This document shows, in pieces, positions 33,289-38,507 of a DNA stretch of 38,507 nt. The position numbers were made by a program, and so were the translations under genes. The DNA is taken from assembly GCA_003141455.1 (NCBI GenBank), contig PLMA01000065.1:1-38507 (forward strand), written 5' to 3'. The stretch comes from Chloroflexota bacterium. Lineage in GTDB: Bacteria; Chloroflexota; Limnocylindria; Limnocylindrales; CSP1-4. Under the pieces are notes generated by a model, which was given only the letters and a program-made list of their open reading frames with translations, did not search any database and was not told the DNA's origin. Positions within the stretch are counted from its first letter, which is position 1. Each line of letters begins with the position of its first letter.

Positions 33289-33779
33289 CAGGCTGTAACC
33301 GTCAGCTTCCCTTGCATCGACGGGTTCTCTTTGCCGCCGCAGCAGATGTTGCAGTAGAACTCATACGTGCCGGGCGTAGAGGGCGCCGTGAAGCTGAACA
33401 CCTGGCTGCTCTCGGGTCCAACCTTCCAATCGATCTTGAGCTCATCGATCGCGAACTCATGCCAGCCACCCCCGTCACTGTGCATCGACGTGTCCATGCT
33501 CGCGAGCTGGATCTTGACCTCTTCACCCGCCTTCACAGTCAACTGGTTGGGGTCGAAGCCGTCCATGCTGGCGTGAACCTGGAGGGCGCCCGCCTCCGGC
33601 GTGCCCGGTGGCTGCAGCCGGCCAATGACGAGACTGACCGCAACGACCCCTAGAACGATCGCGATCGTGGCAAACACGCCGATCCGGAGCCAGCGTGGCA
33701 GTCCGGCCCCGGGGGCCATCGACTGGCGCGCAGCCGATGAACGACCGGCTCGGTACTTTGAGGTGGATCGGCGCGTCAT
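33288..33779 (-). CDS. Membrane-anchored cupredoxin with CxxCCGGK loop (second copy)
   Basis: This 163-residue paralog of 22338-22856 has a basic lead, one membrane helix (about 32-54), and a cupredoxin domain (ASMDGFDPNQLTVKAGEEV). The metal loop is C143-N-I-C146-C147-G-G-K-E-N-P-S-M155. The GGWHEF segment gives a possible His ligand absent from the first copy. The loop pattern CxxCCGGKxNPxM is shared by both. ATG has GAGG six bases upstream. A four-unit operator precedes it. Confidence 0.86.
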   Translation of the reverse strand: MTRRSTSKYRAGRSSAARQSMAPGAGLPRWLRIGVFATIAIVLGVVAVSLVIGRLQPPGTPEAGALQVHASMDGFDPNQLTVKAGEEVKIQLASMDTSMHSDGGGWHEFAIDELKIDWKVGPESSQVFSFTAPSTPGTYEFYCNICCGGKENPSMQGKLTVTA

Positions 33780-33886
33780 GTGGGCCTCGAATGCGGTCTG
33801 GCGACATCTTCGGCAGGCGGCCGTTGGGTCCCGCTATTGGGACGCCCCTGACCCCCGGAGCCAACCCAGAGGCTGCCCGCGGCGGC

Positions 33887-33923
33887 TGAGATGGCAGTGA
33901 GCGGCACCTGAGAGTGTGCTGAG
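33887..33923 (-). promoter_or_regulatory. Phased operator, four units, upstream of the second cupredoxin/CcdA-like operon
   Basis: TGAG occurs at 33887, 33898, 33909 and 33920, exactly 11 bases apart on the plus strand. It starts 108 bases upstream of the ATG at 33779. With the site at 28437 it is the clearest example. Confidence 0.8.
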
Positions 33924-33952
33924 AAGATGCCCGAGTCGAGCCCCGCGCCCAC

Positions 33953-35128
33953 CTACATATGGTCCGGAACGAGCGGACTCCGCTGCCAGGAATAGCGACG
34001 CGCTTCTTCGCGAAGCCGAAGGAGTATCTGGCGGACGACGAAGTAGACCGCGAAGCCGACGATAAATACGGCGCCGTGAACCGCACGAAGGTGAAGAAGA
34101 GTGAGCGGGAGTGCGGCGGTGCCTATCAGCAGGCCGGCGCCGGACTCGAGGAGTTGCGCTGGTATCCTGCGGGCGCCGATCCGACGGTCGGAAGACCAGA
34201 TGGCCCAGCGGGACGAGCTGACCCTGCCCGCGCAGCAGCCGGTAAGAAAGCACCCGAGCCGCCCTATCGCGATGGCGAAGAATAGACCCGGAGCGGTCGC
34301 ATCCAGATAGGCGCCAACGGGCAGCCCGAAGGCGACCAGCGCAACGATTGCGACGAGAGGCGCTGTCACGAGAAAGCCGTCGACGGCCCAGCCGCCCTTG
34401 AGGAGCGACTCTCCGGGGTGGAGCGCCGCGGACCAGAGCTTTGCTCCCAGGAGGCCCGCGCTGAGCGCGAGAAGCGATACGAAGATCGATCGAGGAATGG
34501 CGATTTGCTCGCTAGCGAGGATCGCCAGCTGCGAGGCCAGGGCCACGATGAGTCCTGCGGCAAACAGCACGGTATAGCTTCCGGGGAGAACCCCCGGGAT
34601 TCGCGCCAGGGGTGCGGCAAGCGCCCAGCGTGTCTTGATCGGCGCGGGAGACGCGGTCTGAACGGACCAGTGACGCCACGACCAAGCCGCGGGGGCCACT
34701 GGTTCGGCGTGCCTCACGGCAACGCGGCCGGCAACCCGGCTCGCCTTCACCAGCTCACCCGAAACGGACCAAACGCCTGGCTTGAGCCCGTAGATCCAGG
34801 AGCTGATCGAAATCGGGCCGGTACCTGGCACGACGCGCTCGATAGCGTCCTCGTGGACGAAGGTGTCGGCCGGGCCCGGCCGGCCCGCAACGTCGGCCCG
34901 CCGTCCGCTCAGCCGAATCGTCGCCTCGTAGGGCTCGCCGACCTCACCCGGGTCGAACCAGTGGCTTACGACGAGCGCCTCGGGTTCAGCGCTGGGGTTC
35001 TCCTGAACCTGCGTCGCCACGAGACTGGGCAGACTGGCGGAAAGCGTCGGCGTCCTCGCTGCACCTGTAGAGCTACGCCTCGCTTCGGCGTTTCGGGAGG
35101 GACGCGTCCGATCCTTGCGTCGTGCCAC
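33953..35128 (-). CDS. Lgt-like protein with extra N-terminal domain
   Basis: This 391-residue protein starts at GTG 35128 with AAAGGA eight bases upstream. Residues 1-140 form an Arg-rich lead plus a beta-rich region (VVSHWFDPGEVGEPYEATIRL, then YGLKPGVWSVSGEL) that looks like an Ig-like domain. The C-terminal part is an Lgt-type membrane domain: AIAIGRLGCFLTGCCAGRVSS, then RRIPAQLLESGAG. The canonical NFxNGE is replaced by CFLTGCC with three cysteines. It may not be a true lipoprotein transferase. It overlaps no gene and follows DUF2892 by two bases. Confidence 0.82.
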   Translation of the reverse strand: MARRKDRTRPSRNAEARRSSTGAARTPTLSASLPSLVATQVQENPSAEPEALVVSHWFDPGEVGEPYEATIRLSGRRADVAGRPGPADTFVHEDAIERVVPGTGPISISSWIYGLKPGVWSVSGELVKASRVAGRVAVRHAEPVAPAAWSWRHWSVQTASPAPIKTRWALAAPLARIPGVLPGSYTVLFAAGLIVALASQLAILASEQIAIPRSIFVSLLALSAGLLGAKLWSAALHPGESLLKGGWAVDGFLVTAPLVAIVALVAFGLPVGAYLDATAPGLFFAIAIGRLGCFLTGCCAGRVSSSRWAIWSSDRRIGARRIPAQLLESGAGLLIGTAALPLTLLHLRAVHGAVFIVGFAVYFVVRQILLRLREEARRYSWQRSPLVPDHM

Positions 35129-35130
35129 GG

Positions 35131-35394
35131 TCAATCCTTTCCGTATCGAAGGCCGCCGATGAGGCGAGACCGGCCGAATCCGAGGCGGGCATAGAGCGGG
35201 CAGTAGCCGCCGGCGCCGGTCGCGACGAGGCCGAGACCCAGAAGCGCGAACCCGACCCAGGCCAGGACCGCTGGCCCGCTGGAACCGCGAAGCAGGAAGA
35301 CCGCGACCATCGTGAGCCCCGGACCGCCGACGACTCGCACGGTTCGTTCGACGGCAGCGAGGCCGCCGCGACGCGTGAGCGTGAAACGTGACAT
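35131..35394 (-). CDS. DUF2892 (YgaP-like) membrane protein
   Basis: This 87-residue protein (start MSRFTLTRRG; an open frame extends to 35427) has two membrane helices at about 22-40 and 47-66, then the family motif GGYCPLYARLGF. DUF2892 proteins are small inner-membrane proteins often next to rhodanese or metal genes; their role is unknown. AGAGG lies eight bases before the ATG. It is first in an operon with the Lgt-like gene. Confidence 0.82.
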   Translation of the reverse strand: MSRFTLTRRGGLAAVERTVRVVGGPGLTMVAVFLLRGSSGPAVLAWVGFALLGLGLVATGAGGYCPLYARLGFGRSRLIGGLRYGKD

Positions 35395-35442
35395 CGGCGG
35401 TACCTCTCGTGACTTTTGTCCTCGCATTCTTCGGCGCGGACA

Positions 35443-35479
35443 TGAGACCTATCCGAGAGCCAGATAAGCGAGCGCTGAG
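35443..35479 (-). promoter_or_regulatory. Phased operator, partly degenerate, upstream of DUF2892/Lgt-like operon
   Basis: Units at 35443 (TGAG), 35454 (CGAG), 35465 (TAAG) and 35476 (TGAG) keep the 11-bp phase. The TAAG variant also appears at 13128-13164 as CTAA on the other strand. It lies 49 bases from the ATG at 35394. Confidence 0.55.
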
Positions 35480-35538
35480 AAGTCGCGACGATCTCTTGGG
35501 GCTGACCTATCCTCGACCTCGTGCATTAGGCTCAATGG

Positions 35539-35811
35539 ATGAGCGTCCGATCGGCGGTCGTGGCGATCCTCGTCGCGATCGTGTGGGGGTTGTGTTTCGT
35601 CCTGATCAAGGCGTCGCTTCCCAACCCAGCACCGCTCCTCCTGGCCGGGCTGCGGGCCGTCATCGGAAGTGCCGTCCTCGGCGGTTGGCTGGTGCTGCGA
35701 ACTCGGCGGCGGGCCGGTGAGGGGAAATCGGGCCGCACCGGAACCACCCGCCGGACGGTCGGTGACATTCTGCTGCGTCCGCAGATCCTAGGGGCGCTAC
35801 TGGACGTCTAG
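35539..35811 (+). pseudogene. EamA/DMT transporter, truncated after two helices
   Basis: The frame opens MSVRSAVVAILVAIVWGLCF, followed by VLIKASLPNPAPLLLAGLRA, the first two helices of an EamA-family drug/metabolite transporter (normally about 300 residues with ten helices). It ends after 90 codons at ALLDV and a TAG. The next 120 bases contain no transporter sequence. I infer deletion of the rest of the gene. The break lies next to the FMN reductase, which is in the opposite orientation. Confidence 0.75.
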
Positions 35812-35938
35812 CGGGCTCCGGCCCTACGACGCCGCGCGGCTGAAGGTGCGAGCACCGCGCGAGATCGTCAACAGCCCAGGACGATCGGGCGGCCGAGTCT
35901 GTCGGGCCGTCCCGAGGTTACGGATGGCGTCGATCCCG

Positions 35939-36538
35939 TCAGCCGACCAGGACTCCAGTCTCGCTCGTCACCGGCACTTTCGGCCGGATGAGGGCCGTAA
36001 TCCGGGCCAACTCGTCGAGCATGGCGTCGGCCGAGCGCGTCATGACGTCGTTGGGCTGCACCGTGCCGGAGTCGTCGATGAACTGCGTGAAGAAGGGAAG
36101 GTTCACCGACTCGGCGACCGGGATCATCTTGAGCGCAGTCACGACCTGCTTGAGCTGCTGAACCGCGCGCGTTCCCCCGGCCACGCCGCCATAGCTCACG
36201 AACCCGACGGCCTTGTCGGCCCATTCCTGTGAGAGGTAGTCGATCGCGTTCTTGAGCGCAGCGCTGTAGCCGAAGTTATATTCGGGCGTGACGAAGACGA
36301 AGGCATCCGAGCGCTCGACTGTGCGGCTCCAGTCGATGGTGTGTTGGTGGACGTACTGGCGCAGGCGTGGATGGCTCGGCTCGTCCAGGAATGGCAGGTT
36401 CAGTTGGGCCAGATCGACGAGCTCGACGTCGAAGCCATCATGCGCAATTGCCAGGGAACGGAACCAGGTCGCGAACTTGGGGCCGACCCGACCGGGGCGG
36501 GTACTGCCGATAACGATAGTGAGGGTGGGCTTTGACAT
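35939..36538 (-). CDS. NADPH-dependent FMN reductase
   Basis: The 199-residue flavodoxin-like enzyme has the phosphate-binding loop GSTRPGRVG (residues 11-19) and the flavin-contact stretch TPEYNFGYSAALKNAIDYL (about 83-102). The SYGGVAGGTRA loop is also conserved. Members reduce quinones, chromate, azo dyes or flavin. It may act with the ChrB locus against metal oxyanions, by context only. The start has no clear ribosome-binding site. A palindrome 57 bases upstream suggests a dimeric repressor. Confidence 0.93.
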   Translation of the reverse strand: MSKPTLTIVIGSTRPGRVGPKFATWFRSLAIAHDGFDVELVDLAQLNLPFLDEPSHPRLRQYVHQHTIDWSRTVERSDAFVFVTPEYNFGYSAALKNAIDYLSQEWADKAVGFVSYGGVAGGTRAVQQLKQVVTALKMIPVAESVNLPFFTQFIDDSGTVQPNDVMTRSADAMLDELARITALIRPKVPVTSETGVLVG

Positions 36539-36594
36539 CGCGGACTCGTTTCGTTGCTGCTAGATCATGCCGATAGGGGCATCCTAGCACATAA

Positions 36595-36606
36595 TTGCAT
36601 ATGCAA
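36595..36606 (-). promoter_or_regulatory. Palindromic operator-like site upstream of the FMN reductase
   Basis: TTGCATATGCAA is a perfect 12-bp palindrome in an AT-rich patch that stands out in GC-rich DNA. It is the size and composition of a MarR- or TetR-type operator. It lies 57 bases upstream of the FMN reductase ATG. No regulator gene of these types is in the window. Confidence 0.5.
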
Positions 36607-36610
36607 CCAC

Positions 36611-37066
36611 TTAGGGTTCGAGGGCCCGGCCGAACGAGCCAAGGCGCGCAAGGAAGCCGGCGTTGGGGCGCTCATATTCGACAGCTACCCGATTCGATAC
36701 TGGGACGAATGGTTGGGGCCGCGGACCCGGCGGCTCTTTGCGGCGACGCTGGACGGAGCCGATCCTGAGACCAAGCCCGAGCCCCGCGGCCTCACTGGTG
36801 CCGTTGCTCCGGCTACGTTCCTCGAGTCCCAACTGGGCCTCTCACCGGACGGTAAGACGCTCTACACAACCTGGGTCGACTATTCTGAGTCGCCGAAGAT
36901 CATCGAGGACCTGGTGGCGATCGACGTCGAGTCGGGCGAGCGGCGGTCTCTGACTCACGGCGATGCCTGGTATGCGCAGCCGAAGGTGTCCCCGGACGGC
37001 CGATTCGTGGTCTGCATCCGCGGCACGTTCGGCTCCCCTACCGATTCAAAGGAGGCTCCACCGTGA
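36611..37066 (+). pseudogene. Fragment of an S9-family peptidase (acylaminoacyl-peptidase type)
   Basis: The frame has no proper start. From GFEGPAERAKARKEAGVGAL it reads ALIFDSYPIRYWDEWLGP, RRLFAATLDG, LGLSPDGKTLYTT, then VSPDGRFVVC, the beta-propeller part of an S9 dipeptidyl/acylaminoacyl peptidase (normally about 650 residues). The N-terminal blades and the whole catalytic domain are missing. It ends in a TGA overlapping the hydrolase GTG start. Both edges look like deletion breakpoints. Confidence 0.8.
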
Positions 37067-37875
37067 GCATCGCCTGGACTGAGCAGGTCCTGCCGGTGAA
37101 CGGTATCGACCTGCACGTCACCCAAGCCGGGACCGGCGAGCCGCTGCTGATGATCCACGGTGTCACCGTCGACGCAACCTTCGAGCACCACGAGATCGAG
37201 CAACTGGCCGACACCTACCACGTCATCGCCCCCGACATGCGTGGCCACGGGCGCAGCACCCGCCCGGCCGCGTTCACGCTCCGCGACCACGTCGAGGACA
37301 TGATCGGCCTGCTCGACACACTCGGGGTCCAGCGCACCGCCGTGCTGGGCGCGTCGATGGGCAGCTACATCGCCCAAGCCCTCACGCTCGCCATCCCCGA
37401 CCGAGTCAGCAAACTGATCCTCGTCGTCGCCAAAGCCCACGGAGCGTCCTCCTCCTCGGCCCGCATCCTCGCCGAACACGCCGACGAACTACGCGGCATG
37501 TCCCGCGAAGAACAGCAACAGTGGCTCAACGCCCGCATGTTCGCCCCACAGACACCAGCGGCAGTCCGCCAGCACGTCCTCGACTGGATCGCCGCCCGGC
37601 AGAGCCTGGGGCTGGGCATGACCGCCGGCCAACTCGAGGCCGCCAACAACGCCGTACTCGACTTCGACTTCCGCGATCAACTGCCCGACCTCGACGTCGA
37701 GACCCTGGTGATCAGCGGGCGCCACGACATCCTGAACCCACCCGAGGAAGGCCAACAGATCGCCCACCTGCTGCCGCACGCCCACCTGCAGGTCTTCGAA
37801 CACTCCGGACACCTGCTCTCCTGGGAAGAACCGGGCCATTACGTTGACGCGATCCGCACCTTCCTCGACGAATGA
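37063..37875 (+). CDS. Alpha/beta hydrolase
   Basis: The 270-residue hydrolase starts at GTG with AAAGGAGG eight bases upstream, the strongest ribosome-binding site in the window. The catalytic triad is S98 in GASMGS, D222 in SGRHDILNP and H250 in EHSGHLLSW; the oxyanion region is MIHGVT. The substrate is unknown. Its codons look even more C-ending than the neighbours' (by eye), and it is joined to a peptidase fragment, so it may be a recent arrival. It could also be expressed from the remnant's transcript. Confidence 0.93.
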   Translation: MSIAWTEQVLPVNGIDLHVTQAGTGEPLLMIHGVTVDATFEHHEIEQLADTYHVIAPDMRGHGRSTRPAAFTLRDHVEDMIGLLDTLGVQRTAVLGASMGSYIAQALTLAIPDRVSKLILVVAKAHGASSSSARILAEHADELRGMSREEQQQWLNARMFAPQTPAAVRQHVLDWIAARQSLGLGMTAGQLEAANNAVLDFDFRDQLPDLDVETLVISGRHDILNPPEEGQQIAHLLPHAHLQVFEHSGHLLSWEEPGHYVDAIRTFLDE

Positions 37876-38327
37876 ACCCAGCACGCCAGGCCCCCTGCGG
37901 GGTGATGTCGGGTCTATCGCGTAAACGGTGTTTCCGGCGGGCTTGGCGGCGCGGCGAGGAGGACCCCGGACGACGCCGCGCGGGGCGTGCGTGGTGGGTT
38001 CTTGTTGCGGTGATTAGTGTGTCCTTCTCGTGGTCATGGCCCCGAGGCATCGGGTATCAAGATCTCTGACAGATCGTCGACGATGGAGCCTCCTCGAAGG
38101 CTGCACGGACCTGTGCCACCTCTAATGTCACCGGCCTACGGGCCGGTCCAGAAGCCGCCTCGACGCCCGGCCGGACATCACCATAAATCTACTTATCGTT
38201 ACGGCCGCCGGATGCCACACCCGAAGACAGGATGACGTCCTTGCAGGCCCCGGTCCCGCCCGCTTGACGGTGCGACAGCGCGACGGGCCAGCCGCGACGT
38301 TGACTCGCGTGCGCCAGACTGGTCGCC
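37876..38327. other. Intergenic region, nothing coding recognised
   Basis: No gene is visible in 450 bases. There is a 7-bp hairpin (ACCGGCC at 38130-38136 with GGCCGGT at 38141-38147), terminator-like but weak. A short CCCC-TGC-GGGG element follows the hydrolase stop. The AT-richer patch at about 38185-38200 may carry a promoter for the methyltransferase. Confidence 0.4.
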
Positions 38328-38507
38328 ATGGACCACCGCGACCATGTCAGGCTGATCCGGGAGGGCGTCCTGGGGGGCGGGAAGATCTGGGCCGACCTCG
38401 GGTCGGGTGAAGGAGCGTTCACCCTCGCCCTGGCCGACCTTCTCGGTCCGAGCGGCTCGATCCACACGGTCGATCGGGACAACCGCGCCCTCGAGGTTCA
38501 GGTGCGG
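38328..38507 (+). CDS. SAM-dependent methyltransferase, partial (cut by window end)
   Basis: Sixty codons are seen and the frame runs off the right edge. The class I methyltransferase motif I is clear: KIWADLGSGEGAFTLALAD (about residues 19-37), followed by SIHTVDRDNRAL, where the Asp after strand 2 normally contacts the ribose of SAM. The substrate cannot be told. The ATG at 38328 has no strong ribosome-binding site. Confidence 0.82.
   Translation, partial: MDHRDHVRLIREGVLGGGKIWADLGSGEGAFTLALADLLGPSGSIHTVDRDNRALEVQVR

Noticed and set aside
37888-37905. CCCC-TGC-GGGG after the hydrolase stop as a terminator
   Set aside because: The stem is only four pairs with no T tract; too weak to call.

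Overview
The window is GC-rich bacterial chromosome, roughly two-thirds G+C by eye, with dense short operons and many GTG starts. Gene content fits a GC-rich Chloroflexota (Limnocylindria-like) or Actinomycetota genome: a VanW protein with a Ser-Pro tail, a DUF255 thioredoxin-fold protein, Lgt-like proteins with cysteine-rich signatures, and SHOCT/cupredoxin pairs. The taxonomic call is inference from gene style only.

Layout. Positions 1-6.2 kb hold ordinary genes: DUF255 protein, small membrane proteins, a DUF6582-like protein and a nitroreductase. At 5.57 kb there is a 5' half of a tRNA-Gly(CCC) that breaks off after the anticodon stem and is followed at once by a perfect 24-bp palindrome. 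At 6.5-8.0 kb a ParB-methyltransferase gene, cut off mid-domain, is joined to the catalytic domain of a tyrosine recombinase that lacks its N-terminus. I read this as the scar of a mobile element.

From 8 to 35.5 kb almost everything concerns copper or other metals. The first block (8.1-17.2 kb, mostly +) has a SHOCT/cupredoxin pair, a CopB-type ATPase with a His-rich N-terminus, a response regulator and a histidine kinase with a Met-rich sensor loop, a VanW protein, a one-cysteine HMA-like protein, a YHS protein and a second SHOCT/cupredoxin pair. The second block (17.2-29.1 kb) has a five-gene minus-strand operon (membrane cupredoxin, Lgt-like, His/Met-rich 2-TM protein, YHS-like protein, 2-TM protein), a CopA ATPase, a cupredoxin/CcdA-like/HMA operon, a lipoprotein, a CCAHH membrane protein, a second two-component system, a DoxX-like operon and an isoprenylcysteine-methyltransferase-like protein. 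The third block (29.3-35.4 kb) has a CDF zinc-type exporter, a ChrB/MFS pair, a second cupredoxin/CcdA-like operon, and a DUF2892/Lgt-like operon.

The strongest new signal is regulatory. At least nine promoters between 13 and 35.5 kb carry tandem tetramers, CTCA in the coding orientation (CTCA-N7-CTCA-N7-CTCA), in exact 11-bp phase. This is the geometry of an OmpR/PhoB-family binding site. One copy lies 25 nt upstream of the second response regulator itself, so that regulator (26625-27305) is the natural candidate. A different 11-bp repeat with a CTTGA core precedes both SHOCT/cupredoxin pairs and may belong to the first regulator (11260-11946).

The second signal is a duplicated two-gene module: a membrane-anchored cupredoxin whose metal loop reads CxxCCGGK[D/E]NPxM, coupled to a CcdA/DsbD-like membrane protein with cysteines at matching positions. 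Together these suggest one envelope system for handling copper with thiol-redox support.

The right end (35.5-38.5 kb) again shows scars (a truncated EamA gene and an S9-peptidase fragment), then an FMN reductase with a palindromic operator, an alpha/beta hydrolase and the start of a methyltransferase cut by the window edge.
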